DNA of 64,000 bases, taken from positions 1-64,000 of the forward strand of contig NKIN01000004.1 in the NCBI GenBank assembly GCA_002255905.1. The letters run 5' to 3'. Shown here piece after piece: positions 27,872 to 36,354 of this stretch. The translations under genes were made by a program, and so were the position numbers. The first letter of the stretch is position 1. Every line of letters starts with the position of its first letter. This DNA is from Burkholderiales bacterium PBB1. Its GTDB lineage: Bacteria; Pseudomonadota; Gammaproteobacteria; Burkholderiales; Burkholderiaceae_C. The notes under the pieces are model-generated. The model was not told the origin of the DNA. It saw only the letters and a list, made by a program, of their open reading frames with translations, and did no database searches.

Positions 27872-28558
27872 TCAGCGCGCGCCGAAGATCGCGGTGCCGA
27901 CCCGCACGATCGTGGCACCCTCGGCGATCGCAGCCTCGAGATCGGCCGTCATGCCCATCGACAGGGTGTCGACATCGAGACCATCGCGCTGCAATCCGGC
28001 CAGCAGTTCGCGCAGCCGCGCGTGCGGGCGTCGTTGCGCGGCCGGATCGCTGGCGGGCGCCGGCACGGCCATCAGGCCCCGCAGCCGCACCCGTGGCAAG
28101 ACCGCCACAGAACGCGCCACGGCCAGCACCTCGTCGACAGCCAGGCCACTCTTGCTGGCCTCGCCACTGATATTGACCTGCAGGCACAGCTGCAGCGGGG
28201 GCAAGGCGGCCGGGCGCTGCTCGCTCAGACGCTCGGCGATCTTCAGCCGATCGACGGTGTGCACCCAGTCGAAGGATTCGGCCACCACCCGGGTCTTGTT
28301 GCTCTGCAGCGGGCCGATCAGGTGCCACCGGAGCTTGTTGCGCAGATCGGCCAGCGCGGCGATCTTGTCGACCGCTTCCTGCACATAGTTCTCCCCAAAG
28401 CTGCGTTCCCCTGCGTCGTACGCCAAGCGCACCGCGTCGGCAGAGAACGTTTTGCCCACTGCCAGCAGCGTCACGCTGTCCACAGGCCGATGAGCGAGGG
28501 CGCAGGCCGCCGCGATGCGCCGACGCACCTCCTGTATGTTTTCAGCGATCGTCGCCAT
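27872..28558 (-). CDS. yggS: YggS family pyridoxal-phosphate homeostasis protein
   Basis: 228 residues. The PLP lysine is K36 in LLAVGKTFSADAV (most relatives have VSK). GERSFGENYVQEAVDKI, WHLIGPLQSNKTR, VNISGEASKSGL, SMGMTADLEAAIAEG and the ending VRVGTAIFGAR are family signatures. YggS is a single-domain PLP-binding protein that buffers PLP and affects amino- and keto-acid balance. It diverges from pilT with about 96 bases between, and putA follows 30 bases downstream. ATG 28558 was chosen by family length over an in-frame start 26 codons earlier. Confidence 0.94.
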   Translation of the reverse strand: MATIAENIQEVRRRIAAACALAHRPVDSVTLLAVGKTFSADAVRLAYDAGERSFGENYVQEAVDKIAALADLRNKLRWHLIGPLQSNKTRVVAESFDWVHTVDRLKIAERLSEQRPAALPPLQLCLQVNISGEASKSGLAVDEVLAVARSVAVLPRVRLRGLMAVPAPASDPAAQRRPHARLRELLAGLQRDGLDVDTLSMGMTADLEAAIAEGATIVRVGTAIFGAR

Positions 28559-28654
28559 AATCTTTTCCAGTATCTGCCGATAACAGCGGCATTGCGGCGA
28601 AATTGCTGCCGCTACAGTCCCCCAGCCCGTCGTCACCGCCTTCTAGCGAGCCCC

Positions 28655-29698
28655 ATGGACATCACACAACTGCTGGCGTTTTCGGTCAAGAACAAGGCCT
28701 CCGACCTGCACCTGTCATCCGGCTTGCCACCGATGATTCGGGTCAACGGCGACGTGCGCCGGATCAACGTGGACCCGCTGGAGCACAAGGACGTGCACTC
28801 GATGGTCTACGACATCATGAACGACTCGCAGCGCAAGGCGTACGAGGAAGTTCTCGAGTGCGACTTCTCGTTCGAGATCCAAGGCCTGGCGCGGTTCCGC
28901 GTCAACGCCTTCAATCACAACCGTGGCGCAGGCGCGGTGTTCCGGACGATTCCGTCGAAGATCCTGACGCTGGAACAGTTGAACGCACCCAAGATCTTTG
29001 CGGAGCTGGCCCTCAAGCCGCGCGGCATGGTGCTGGTGACCGGCCCGACCGGCTCGGGCAAGTCGACCACGCTGGCCGGCATGGTCAACCACCTGAACGA
29101 AAACGAATACGGCCACGTGCTGACGGTGGAAGACCCGATCGAGTTCGTGCACGAGTCGAAGAAGTGCCTGATCAACCAGCGCGAGGTCGGCCCGCACACT
29201 CTGAGCTTCAACAACGCGCTGCGCTCGGCGCTGCGCGAAGACCCGGATGCGATCCTGGTCGGCGAAATGCGCGACCTGGAAACCATCCGACTGGCGCTGA
29301 CCGCCGCCGAAACCGGCCACCTGGTGTTCGGAACGCTGCACACCTCGAGCGCGGCCAAGACGGTCGACCGGATCGTCGACGTGTTCCCGGCGGCCGAAAA
29401 GGAAATGGTGCGCGCGATGCTGTCGGAGTCGCTGATCGGCGTCATCTCGCAGACCCTGTGCAAGACCAAGGACGGCACCGGCCGCGTCGCTGCTCACGAG
29501 ATCATGCTGGGCACGGCCGCCATCCGCAACCTGATCCGCGAAAGCAAGATCGCGCAGATGTATTCGGCGATCCAGACCGGCAACAACGTCGGCATGCAGA
29601 CCCTTGATCAGAACCTCGCCGATCTGGTGCGACGCAATGTCGTGTCGCCCGCTGAAGCCCGCGCCAAGGCGAAGTTCCCGGAAAACTTCCCCGGATGA
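28655..29698 (+). CDS. pilT: Type IV pilus retraction ATPase PilT
   Basis: 347 residues, normal length. N-terminal PAS-like segment begins MDITQLLAFSVKNKASDLHLSSG. Walker A is GPTGSGKST at residues 130-138, Asp box LTVEDPIEFVH, Walker B ILVGEMRDLET, His box GTLHTSSAAKTVDRI, and the retraction motif AAIRNLIRE is intact near 285. It powers pilus retraction (twitching, DNA uptake) as a hexamer at the inner membrane. It is followed by pilU, with an intergenic repeat (29705-29788) in between. The start fits the family; the ribosome binding site is weak (AGCGAG). Confidence 0.97.
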   Translation: MDITQLLAFSVKNKASDLHLSSGLPPMIRVNGDVRRINVDPLEHKDVHSMVYDIMNDSQRKAYEEVLECDFSFEIQGLARFRVNAFNHNRGAGAVFRTIPSKILTLEQLNAPKIFAELALKPRGMVLVTGPTGSGKSTTLAGMVNHLNENEYGHVLTVEDPIEFVHESKKCLINQREVGPHTLSFNNALRSALREDPDAILVGEMRDLETIRLALTAAETGHLVFGTLHTSSAAKTVDRIVDVFPAAEKEMVRAMLSESLIGVISQTLCKTKDGTGRVAAHEIMLGTAAIRNLIRESKIAQMYSAIQTGNNVGMQTLDQNLADLVRRNVVSPAEARAKAKFPENFPG

Positions 29699-29704
29699 TG
29701 ACAA

Positions 29705-29788
29705 CCCCCCAGTCGCTGCGCTCCTGCCCCCGAGGGGCGCCACCCATCGGCCCGGCGTAGCCGTTGCCTTGGGTGTTGCTTGATGGGG
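29705..29788 (+). repeat. Intergenic repeat, copy 1 (between pilT and pilU)
   Basis: Begins with CCCCCCAGTCGCTGCGCTCC and TGCCCCC, then GAGGGGCGCCACCCATCG, and ends in GGGTGTTGCTTGATGGGG. The second copy after pilU has the same two ends. C-tract and G-tract halves can pair, giving an RNA hairpin. Not transposase-linked. Confidence 0.75.
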
Positions 29789-29842
29789 AGCACTTCGCTT
29801 CGCTGGCGCTCTTTTAGGTTCTAAGGACTCGAAGGAAATCTC

Positions 29843-30979
29843 ATGGAACGTGACCAGGCCTCGAAATTCGTCAACGACCTGCTGCGCCTGATGGTGTCGC
29901 GCAATGGCTCCGACCTGTTCCTGACCTCCGACTTCCCGCCGGCGATCAAGGTCGACGGCAAGGTCACCAAGGTATCGCCCCAACCACTGACCGGCCAGCA
30001 CACGATGGCGCTGGCGCGCGCGGTGATGAACGACAAGCAGTCGGGCGAGTTCGAGCGCACCAAGGAATGCAATTTCGCCATTTCGCCACAGGGCATCGGC
30101 CGATTCCGGGTCAACGCCTTCGTCCAGCAGGGCAATGTCGGGCTGGTGATGCGGACCATTCCGCAGACGCTGCCGACGATCGACGCGCTCAACCTGCCCA
30201 AGGTGCTCAAGGACATCGCGATGACCAAGCGCGGCCTGGTGATCTTCGTCGGCGCCACCGGCTCCGGGAAAAGCACCTCGCTGGCAGCGATGGTGGACTA
30301 CCGCAACGAAAACTCCTTTGGCCACATCATCACGATCGAAGACCCGGTCGAATTCGTGCATCCGCACAAGAACTGCATCGTCACCCAGCGCGAAGTCGGC
30401 ATCGACACCGAGGGCTGGGAAGCCGCGCTGAAGAACACGCTGCGCCAGGCGCCCGATGTGATCCTGATGGGTGAGATCCGCGACCGCGAGACGATGGAAC
30501 ACGCCGTGGCCTTTGCCGAAACCGGCCACCTGTGCATGGCCACGCTGCACGCCAACAGTGCCAACCAGGCACTCGACCGGATCATCAATTTCTTCCCCGA
30601 GGAGCGGCGCGCGCAGTTGCTGATGGACCTGTCGCTGAACCTGAAGGGTCTGGTGTCGCAGCGCCTGCTGCCGCGCCAGGAAGGCAAAGGCCGTGTCGCG
30701 GCCGTCGAGATCATGCTGAACACGCCGCTGATTTCGGATCTGATCTTCAAGGGCGAAGTGGCCGAGATCAAGGAAATCATGAAGCGCTCGCGCGAGCAGG
30801 GCATGCAGACCTTCGACCAGAGCCTGTTCGACCTGTACGAAGCACGCTCGGTGACCTACGAAGATGCGCTGCGCAACGCCGACTCGGTCAACGACCTGCG
30901 CCTGCAAATCAAGTTGAACAGCCAGCGTGCGCGCAACACCGACCTGTCGGCGGGCACCGAACACATGACGATTGTCTAG
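29843..30979 (+). CDS. pilU: PilT-like ATPase PilU
   Basis: 378 residues. Starts MERDQASKFVNDLLRLMVSR and shows GATGSGKST (Walker A), ITIEDPVEFVHPHKNC, ILMGEIRDRETMEHAV and TLHANSANQALDRIINFF. It differs from PilT in the Walker-A region and has an extended C-terminus. PilU works with PilT to boost retraction force. Preceded by a GAAGGAAATCTC ribosome binding region (AAGGA about 8 bases upstream). Located 144 bases after pilT, past the first repeat copy; the second copy starts right at its stop codon. Confidence 0.95.
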   Translation: MERDQASKFVNDLLRLMVSRNGSDLFLTSDFPPAIKVDGKVTKVSPQPLTGQHTMALARAVMNDKQSGEFERTKECNFAISPQGIGRFRVNAFVQQGNVGLVMRTIPQTLPTIDALNLPKVLKDIAMTKRGLVIFVGATGSGKSTSLAAMVDYRNENSFGHIITIEDPVEFVHPHKNCIVTQREVGIDTEGWEAALKNTLRQAPDVILMGEIRDRETMEHAVAFAETGHLCMATLHANSANQALDRIINFFPEERRAQLLMDLSLNLKGLVSQRLLPRQEGKGRVAAVEIMLNTPLISDLIFKGEVAEIKEIMKRSREQGMQTFDQSLFDLYEARSVTYEDALRNADSVNDLRLQIKLNSQRARNTDLSAGTEHMTIV

Positions 30980-31137
30980 CCCCCCAGTCGCTGCGCTCCT
31001 GCCCCCAAGGGGCCGAGGCTGCGCGCAAGGGCCCAGAGGGGCCAGGCGGCTGCCGAGGGCCAACGGGCCTCCTGCCAGCCCGTTGGCGCCACCCATCGAC
31101 CCGGGAGACCCGTGCCTGGGGCGTCGCTTGATCTGGG
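30980..31137 (+). repeat. Intergenic repeat, copy 2 (after pilU), with an internal insertion
   Basis: Starts CCCCCCAGTCGCTGCGCTCC, then TGCCCCCAAGGGG, and ends GCGCCACCCATCGACCCGG ... GCGTCGCTTGATCTGGG, matching both ends of copy 1. Between them lie about 70 extra bases with GGGCCCAGAGGGGCC and GCCAACGGGC/GCCCGTTGGC inverted arms, so the copies differ by an internal stem-rich piece. This suggests a mobile, REP-like unit rather than a chance similarity. Confidence 0.75.
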
Positions 31138-31162
31138 TACAGCGTGTTTCGGCGTGCGTCTG

Positions 31163-31168
31163 TAGCAT
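31163..31168 (+). promoter_or_regulatory. Putative -10 element (TAGCAT) of a leaderless transcript
   Basis: TAGCAT ends 6 bases (TCGGCG) before the ATG at 31175. There is no ribosome binding site. Same layout as at 20792 and 54802. Confidence 0.4.
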
Positions 31169-31174
31169 TCGGCG

Positions 31175-32068
31175 ATGAGCACACGAACCTACGATCCGAT
31201 TTCCCCGCAACGCGCCGCCTTTCTCGGCCTGGGCGTCATGGGCCACCCGATGGCGGGTCACCTGGCCCGTGCCGGGCACGAGGTCACCGTCTACAACCGC
31301 ACACGATCCAAGGCGGATGCCTGGGTGAGCGAGTACGGTGGCCGCGCGGCGTCCACGCCGCGTGAGGCGGTGGCCGGGGCGACACTTGTCTTCGCCTGCG
31401 TCGGCAATGACGACGACCTGCGTTCGGTCGTGCTGGGCGAACACGGCGCCTTTGCCGGCATGGCGCCCGGCGCTGTGTTCGTTGACCACACCACCGCCTC
31501 GGCTGCCGTGGCGCGGGAGTTGAGTGGGGCGGCCCTGCCGCTGGGTCTGCAGTTCATCGATGCCCCGGTGTCGGGCGGCAACCTCGGCGCCATCAATGGC
31601 ACGCTCACCGTGATGTGCGGTGGCGACGCTGTGGCCTTCGCACGCATGCAACCGGTGGCCATGGCTTATTCGAAGGCGGTGACGCTGCTGGGCGAGAGCG
31701 GCGCCGGCCAGCTGGCCAAGATGGTGAACCAGATCGCGATTGCCGGGCTCGTGCAGGGACTGGCCGAAGCCATTGCCTTCGGTGAAAAGGCCGGCCTCGA
31801 CATGAAGGCAGTGCTCGGGGTGATCGGCAAGGGGGCCGCGCAGAGCTGGCAAATGGACCAGCGCGGCCCGACGATGATCGACGGCCGATTCGACTTCGGC
31901 TTCGCCGTCGACTGGATGCGCAAGGACCTCGGGCTGGTGCTGGACGAGGCCCACCGCAATGGCGCACGGCTGCCGGTCACCGCGCTGGTCGATCAGTTCT
32001 ACGCCGATGTGCAGGCCGCAGGCGGGCGCCGGTGGGATACCTCGAGCCTGATCACGCGCTTGCGCTGA
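31175..32068 (+). CDS. NAD(P)-dependent oxidoreductase, 3-hydroxyisobutyrate dehydrogenase family
   Basis: 297 residues. N-terminal dinucleotide motif FLGLGVMGHPMAGHLARAGH near residue 17, then NRTRSKA (the residue pattern after beta-2 fits NADP or NAD), the substrate motif FIDAPVSGGNLGAINGTL near 128, and the catalytic-lysine segment GAGQLAKMVNQI near 185. The family contains 3-hydroxyisobutyrate, tartronate-semialdehyde and glyoxylate/succinate-semialdehyde reductases. The motif alone does not choose between them. With glcDEF elsewhere in the window a tartronate or glyoxylate link is imaginable, but that is speculation. Converges with the BON gene. Confidence 0.87.
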   Translation: MSTRTYDPISPQRAAFLGLGVMGHPMAGHLARAGHEVTVYNRTRSKADAWVSEYGGRAASTPREAVAGATLVFACVGNDDDLRSVVLGEHGAFAGMAPGAVFVDHTTASAAVARELSGAALPLGLQFIDAPVSGGNLGAINGTLTVMCGGDAVAFARMQPVAMAYSKAVTLLGESGAGQLAKMVNQIAIAGLVQGLAEAIAFGEKAGLDMKAVLGVIGKGAAQSWQMDQRGPTMIDGRFDFGFAVDWMRKDLGLVLDEAHRNGARLPVTALVDQFYADVQAAGGRRWDTSSLITRLR

Positions 32069-32095
32069 GCCGCTCCGGCCGGTGAGGCCGGGACG

Positions 32096-32737
32096 TCAGC
32101 GCTCGGGACGCGGCGGCGGCGGTGCCGGGGCCTGCATGTTCGCCAGTTCGGCCTCGGAGATGATCTCGAACACCCGCACGACCTTGTCGACGCCACTGAC
32201 GCCGCGGGCGATCTCGGTGGCTCGATTGGCCTCGCGCTCAGTCACGCGGCCCATCAGGTAAACCGTGCCGCGCTCAGTGACCACCTTCACCGACTGGGCA
32301 AAGATGTCCTTGGAGTCGACCAGCGAGGCCTTGACCTTGCTGGTCACCAGCGCATCGCTGGCCAGCGTGTTGGTCGGCTGGGCGCTGACCACGGTCACCT
32401 CATTGACGATGGAGCGCACGTTGTCGATGCTCGACACGATGCGGCCGACGACGGCCTTGTCGGCCTCGCCACTGACCTCGCCAGTCAGCAGCACCAGCCG
32501 GTTGTAGCTGACGGCGCTGACACGGGCGCGCTCACCGAGCTCCTTGCTCAGGCGGCTCGAGGCCTTCAACTCGATCGCCTCGTCCTCCAACTGGGTGCCC
32601 GAGGTGCGCCGGTCGGTGTAGACCACCGTTCCGCCAACCATCGCGCCGCCGAGCAGCAAGGGGAAGCAGCCTGTCAGGCTGGTCGACACCGTGACTGCGG
32701 CCAAGGTGGCAGCAGCAAGCTTCGAGATTCGATTCAC
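32096..32737 (-). CDS. Dual-BON-domain lipoprotein (DolP/YraP-like)
   Basis: 213 residues from GTG 32737, which has GGAG 7 bases upstream and overlaps the diaA stop by 4 bases (GTGA). Lipobox STSLTGC gives an outer-membrane lipoprotein. Two BON domains follow: about 60-130 (SRLSKELGERARVSAVSYN, LLTGEVSGEADKAVVGRI) and about 135-205 (TSKVKASLVDSKDIFAQSVK, TVYLMGRVTEREANRATEIA). The tail is Pro-rich and short (APAPPPPRPER). DolP binds anionic phospholipid and supports envelope integrity and BAM function. It follows diaA as in the E. coli yraN-diaA-dolP locus. Confidence 0.88.
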   Translation of the reverse strand: MNRISKLAAATLAAVTVSTSLTGCFPLLLGGAMVGGTVVYTDRRTSGTQLEDEAIELKASSRLSKELGERARVSAVSYNRLVLLTGEVSGEADKAVVGRIVSSIDNVRSIVNEVTVVSAQPTNTLASDALVTSKVKASLVDSKDIFAQSVKVVTERGTVYLMGRVTEREANRATEIARGVSGVDKVVRVFEIISEAELANMQAPAPPPPRPER

Positions 32738-33324
32738 TCTTGTTCTCCGAGTAACTGTTGGTCTACCGCATCGCACAGGCAGTGCAGAACCAGACCGTGG
32801 ATTTCCTGGATGCGGGCGGTGCGATCGTGAGGCACGCAGATGTGCACGTCCGTGTCAGTCAGTAACGAGGCCAGCTTCCCGCCAGCGCGACCGGTCAGCG
32901 CGACCACGGTCATGTCCTTCGCATGGGCGGCCTGCACGGCCGCCAGCACATTCGCCGAGTTGCCGCTGGTGGTGATGACCATCAACACGTCGCCCGGCGT
33001 GCCCAAGGCCTGCACCTGCTTCGAGTAGATGGCGTTGAAATCGTAGTCGTTGCCGATGGCCGTCAGGATGGCGGTGTCGGTGGTCAGTGCAAGGGCCGCC
33101 AGCCCGGGGCGCTCGCGCTCGAAACGGCCGACAAACTCGGCCGCGAAGTGCTGGGCATCGCTGGCTGAGCCACCGTTGCCGCAGACCATCACCTTGCCGC
33201 CGGCAGTGATGCAACCCATCATCGCGTCGACCGCGTCGGCGATCGGCTTGCTGAGCACGTCAGCCGCCGCATACATCAAGTCGGCACTGTCGAAAAATTG
33301 CTGCTGGATGCGTTGTTCAATCAT
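32734..33324 (-). CDS. diaA: SIS-domain protein DiaA / phosphoheptose isomerase-like
   Basis: 196 residues. A single SIS domain: CGNGGSASDAQHFAAEFVGRF near residue 50, LTTDTAILTAIGNDYDFN, VMVITTSGNSANVLAAV and IHGLVLHCLCDAVD. DiaA tetramers bind DnaA and time replication initiation; GmhA makes heptose precursors. The neighbours yraN and dolP favour DiaA. The sequence also keeps GmhA-type loop residues, so the two roles cannot be fully separated without a tree. Start MIEQRIQQQFFDSADL fits the family. Confidence 0.86.
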   Translation of the reverse strand: MIEQRIQQQFFDSADLMYAAADVLSKPIADAVDAMMGCITAGGKVMVCGNGGSASDAQHFAAEFVGRFERERPGLAALALTTDTAILTAIGNDYDFNAIYSKQVQALGTPGDVLMVITTSGNSANVLAAVQAAHAKDMTVVALTGRAGGKLASLLTDTDVHICVPHDRTARIQEIHGLVLHCLCDAVDQQLLGEQE

Positions 33325-33395
33325 GACGATCGATGATAGACGCCGATGTGGTGCACAGGTTCCGTGCGGTTGTGGTGCACCGCTGATTTCACCCG

Positions 33396-33770
33396 CTACC
33401 CAGCGTCGAAAGCTGCCTGCAGCCACTGCACGTGGTCACCTTCGATCGCAACGACATCGAAGCGGCAGGCCGGCGGCGTGGCGTAGCTCCTCAGAAAGCA
33501 CCGCGCAGCAAGCACCAGGCTGCGCTGCTTCGTGAGGCTCACCGTTGCCGCGGCTCCGCCAAAGCCCGCGTTCTTGCGGGTCTTGACCTCCACAAACACC
33601 AGCGTGCCATCGCGATCGCGCATCACCAGATCGATTTCACCGCCACGAGCCCTGGGCCCCGCAGCCACCCGATAATTGCGCTGCACGAGCACGAGCCCGT
33701 GGGCCAGCAGATGCGCCAGCGCGCGGGCCTCGCCGACATCTCCCACCGCCTTCGTCGTGACCACCAACAT
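33396..33770 (-). CDS. yraN: YraN family (UPF0102) endonuclease-like protein
   Basis: 124 residues. The core GEARALAHLLAHGLVLVQRNYR ... GGEIDLVMRDRDGTLVFVEVKTR contains a PD-(D/E)xK nuclease-like arrangement (E ... EID ... EVK). Function in vivo is not settled. Start could be ATG 33770 (GGGAGG is only 2 bases away) or GTG 33764 (better spacing, 8 bases). Either way the 5' end overlaps the rsmI start region on the other strand by 8-14 bases. Its neighbours diaA and dolP run in the same direction, a conserved set. Confidence 0.88.
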   Translation of the reverse strand: MLVVTTKAVGDVGEARALAHLLAHGLVLVQRNYRVAAGPRARGGEIDLVMRDRDGTLVFVEVKTRKNAGFGGAAATVSLTKQRSLVLAARCFLRSYATPPACRFDVVAIEGDHVQWLQAAFDAG

Positions 33771-34677
33771 CGCCTCCCTGCTGCTCCAGGCGGCTGCCGC
33801 AGCCGCGGGCAACCAACAGTATCCTGCCGGCGCACTGTATGTGGTGGCCACACCGATCGGCAACCTCGCCGACCTGACACTGCGTGCGATCCATGTGCTG
33901 TCGCAAGTCGACGCGGTGGCCTGCGAAGACACCCGCCACACGGCACCGCTGCTGCGCCATCTGGGCCTGGACAAGCCGCTGCTGGCCGTGCACCAGCACA
34001 ACGAGCAATCGTCGGCGGGCGACGTGATTGCACGCTTGGCTCGCGGCGAGCGCGTGGCCTATGTCAGCGATGCCGGCACGCCGGCGATCAGCGATCCAGG
34101 AGCGGCCCTGGTGGCTGCGGTCGCGGCGTCCGGACGCTTGGTGGTGGCAGTGCCCGGCGCCAGCAGTGCGACCACGGCCATCAGTGTGGCTGGCGACACC
34201 GTTGGCAACGGGTTTCGCTTCATCGGCTTCCTGCCTTCCAAAGGCAACGAACGCGCCCTGGCGCTGAAGGCGCTGGCCGCGGCCGACGAGACCCAGGTGC
34301 TGTTCGAGGCGCCGCACCGCATTGAATCGCTGGCCCAGGGGCTGGCCGAGGCCTGCGGCGACCGATCCGTCACGTTGTGCCGTGAGCTGACGAAACAGTT
34401 CGAGACAGTGGCCACCCTGCCGGCGTCGGCGCTGCCTGCGTGGCTGCTGTCCGACGCCAACCGCGTGCGCGGCGAGTTCGTGCTCGTGGTGCACGCGCTG
34501 GCACGCACGGCGCAGGCCGACGCCCTCTCGCGCCACGACGCCGTGCTGCAGGCCCTGCTGGCCGAGCTGCCGCTGAAGCAGGCGGTGTCGCTGGCAGCGT
34601 CGCTGACCGGCGCGCCGCGCAATGCGCTCTACGCACGGGCGCTTGCACTGAAGAACGAGCCTCCGGCAGACCCTTGA
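33757..34677 (+). CDS. rsmI: 16S rRNA 2'-O-methyltransferase RsmI
   Basis: 306 residues from GTG 33757. The signature ALYVVATPIGNLADLTLRA, then DAVACEDTRHTAPLLRHLG, VAYVSDAGTPAISDPGA and VFEAPHRIESLAQGL are diagnostic. It methylates the ribose of C1402 in 16S rRNA. GTG start is inferred because relatives begin with a short Ala-rich stretch before ALYVVATPIGN; an upstream in-frame ATG at 33676 would add 27 residues not found in the family. It diverges from yraN with overlapping starts, and lpoA, usually adjacent, is absent. Confidence 0.93.
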   Translation: MTTNIASLLLQAAAAAAGNQQYPAGALYVVATPIGNLADLTLRAIHVLSQVDAVACEDTRHTAPLLRHLGLDKPLLAVHQHNEQSSAGDVIARLARGERVAYVSDAGTPAISDPGAALVAAVAASGRLVVAVPGASSATTAISVAGDTVGNGFRFIGFLPSKGNERALALKALAAADETQVLFEAPHRIESLAQGLAEACGDRSVTLCRELTKQFETVATLPASALPAWLLSDANRVRGEFVLVVHALARTAQADALSRHDAVLQALLAELPLKQAVSLAASLTGAPRNALYARALALKNEPPADP

Positions 34678-34733
34678 GTCCACTGTCGAACGGGTCACTT
34701 CTACAATGAAATCCAGGCTTTGAAAGTGCTTCC

Positions 34734-36209
34734 ATGATTTCGCGCGAACCCACCCTCGAACGTCTGGCCGTTGCCCAGCAGTTGCTGATCGAGCCTTTCG
34801 GTCTGAGCGAGGCGTCTCTGTCGCGCGCCTTGCAGGCCATCGCCACCCACCGCATCGACGACGCTGATCTGTATTTCCAGTACACCCGCAGCGAGGGCTG
34901 GAGCCTGGAAGAGGGCATTGTCAAGAGCGGCAGCTTCGGCATCGACCAGGGCGTGGGCGTGCGTGCGGTGGCCGGCGAGAAGACGGCCTTCGCCTATTCC
35001 GACGACATCTCCGAAGCCGCGCTGATGGACGCAGCGCAGACGGTGCGCACGATCGCAGCGGCTGGCCAGAGCCGCCGAGTCAAGGTCAACACCGCGCGCA
35101 AGGTGGCCGGCAGCCGCCTGTTGTACGCCTCGATGGACCCGATTGCCTCGCTGGACAGCACGCAGAAGGTGGCACTGCTGGAGCGGGTCGAGAAGATGGC
35201 GCGGGCCAAGGATCCGCGCATCAAGCAGGTGATGGCCAGCCTGTCGGGCGAGTACGACGTGGTGCTGGTCGCGCGTGCTGACGGCACCCGGGCAGCCGAT
35301 GTGCGCCCCCTCGTCCGCATGAACGTCACGGTGATTGCAGAGCAGACCATCAAGGGCGCAGTGCGCCGCGAGACCGGCAGCAGTGGCGGCGGCGGCCGCT
35401 TCGGATACAGCCACTTCGACGACGCGCTGCTGGAGCGCTACGTCAGCGACGCGGTGAACGCGGCGCTGACCAACCTCTCCTCGCGCCCCGCGAAAGCCGG
35501 CGAGATGAGTGTGGTGCTCGGTTCCGGCTGGCCGGGTGTGCTGCTGCACGAAGCGATCGGGCACGGCCTGGAGGGCGACTTCAACCGCAAGGGATCGAGT
35601 GCGTTCAGCGGCCTGATCGGTCAGCGCGTTGCGGCCAAGGGCGTGACGGTGCTCGACGACGGCACGCTGCCTGACCGGCGCGGCTCGCTGAACGTCGACG
35701 ATGAAGGCAATGCCAGCCAGCGCAATGTGCTCATCGAAGACGGCATCCTGAAGGGCTACATACAGGACGCGATGAACGCGCGGCTGATGGGCGTCAAGCC
35801 CACCGGCAATGGCCGCCGCGAAAGCTACGCCGCGGTGCCGATGCCCCGCATGACCAACACCTACATGCTGTCGGGCGACAAGACGAAGGAAGAAATCATC
35901 GCGGGGCTCAAGCGTGGGTTGTACGCGTCGAACTTCGGCGGCGGTCAGGTCGATATCACCAGCGGCAAGTTCGTGTTCTCGGCGAGCGAGGCGTTCTGGG
36001 TCGAGAACGGCAAGATCCAGTACCCGGTCAAGGGCGCCACCATCATCGGCAATGGCCCGGACGCCCTGACGCGGGTCAGCATGATCGGCAACGACATGAA
36101 GCTCGACAGCGGCGTCGGCACTTGCGGCAAGGAAGGCCAGAGCGTTCCGGTCGGCGTGGGCCAGCCTACGCTGAGGCTGGAGGGCCTGACCGTCGGCGGC
36201 ACCGCCTGA
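34734..36209 (+). CDS. tldD: Metalloprotease TldD
   Basis: 491 residues, normal length. The metal motif is H272-E-A-I-G-H277 (HExxxH) in [51 protein letters not shown] and [21 protein letters not shown] are TldD features. TldD pairs with TldE to degrade unfolded peptides and mature modified peptides; tldE is not in the window. TACAAT (34702-34707) upstream is a good -10-like hexamer. Separated from rsmI by 56 bases. Confidence 0.95.
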   Translation: MISREPTLERLAVAQQLLIEPFGLSEASLSRALQAIATHRIDDADLYFQYTRSEGWSLEEGIVKSGSFGIDQGVGVRAVAGEKTAFAYSDDISEAALMDAAQTVRTIAAAGQSRRVKVNTARKVAGSRLLYASMDPIASLDSTQKVALLERVEKMARAKDPRIKQVMASLSGEYDVVLVARADGTRAADVRPLVRMNVTVIAEQTIKGAVRRETGSSGGGGRFGYSHFDDALLERYVSDAVNAALTNLSSRPAKAGEMSVVLGSGWPGVLLHEAIGHGLEGDFNRKGSSAFSGLIGQRVAAKGVTVLDDGTLPDRRGSLNVDDEGNASQRNVLIEDGILKGYIQDAMNARLMGVKPTGNGRRESYAAVPMPRMTNTYMLSGDKTKEEIIAGLKRGLYASNFGGGQVDITSGKFVFSASEAFWVENGKIQYPVKGATIIGNGPDALTRVSMIGNDMKLDSGVGTCGKEGQSVPVGVGQPTLRLEGLTVGGTA

Positions 36210-36232
36210 GGCGGGTGGTCGGACCAGCGTGT

Positions 36233-36238
36233 TACATT
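36233..36238 (+). promoter_or_regulatory. Putative -10 element (TACATT) for the aroG leader transcript
   Basis: TACATT lies 7 bases before the leader-peptide ATG at 36246. A transcript starting there would have almost no 5' untranslated part before the leader peptide. No good -35. Confidence 0.4.
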
Positions 36239-36245
36239 GATCCGG

Positions 36246-36317
36246 ATGAAGTACCACTTTGCCTTCTTCTGCTTTTGGTTCTCAAACCGCACCGGCGGCG
36301 GAGAGGCCAGCGCATAG
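36246..36317 (+). CDS. Phenylalanine-rich leader peptide of the DAHP synthase gene
   Basis: A 23-codon frame beginning MKYHFAFFCFWFSNRTGG and ending TAG at 36315-36317. Five of codons 5-12 are Phe (36258, 36264, 36267, 36273 and 36279), with one Tyr and one Trp beside them, the classic control-codon cluster of an attenuator leader. The stop lies just past a segment that can pair with the terminator arm (36292-36298). It sits 112 bases before aroG. Too short for usual gene finders. Family assignment is inference from position, codons and RNA structure. Confidence 0.8.
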   Translation: MKYHFAFFCFWFSNRTGGGEASA

Positions 36318-36354
36318 ACAGACTGAAGCGCAGACCGAATCTCAGCACCGCCGG
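36292..36354 (+). promoter_or_regulatory. Predicted antiterminator arms of the aroG attenuator
   Basis: CCGGCGG (36292-36298) is the exact reverse complement of CCGCCGG (36348-36354), the 5' arm of the terminator. Pairing of the two would block the terminator. A ribosome stalled on the Phe codons (to 36281) leaves 36292-36298 free, while one reaching the stop at 36317 covers it. This is a standard attenuation layout, inferred from sequence only. Confidence 0.65.

Noticed and set aside
28715-31954. A 1079-codon open frame on the minus strand through pilT, pilU and the next gene
   Set aside because: It is antisense to clear pilT/pilU genes, is rich in His, Arg, Gln and Gly and shows no known domain. 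GC-rich codon bias opens the opposite strand.
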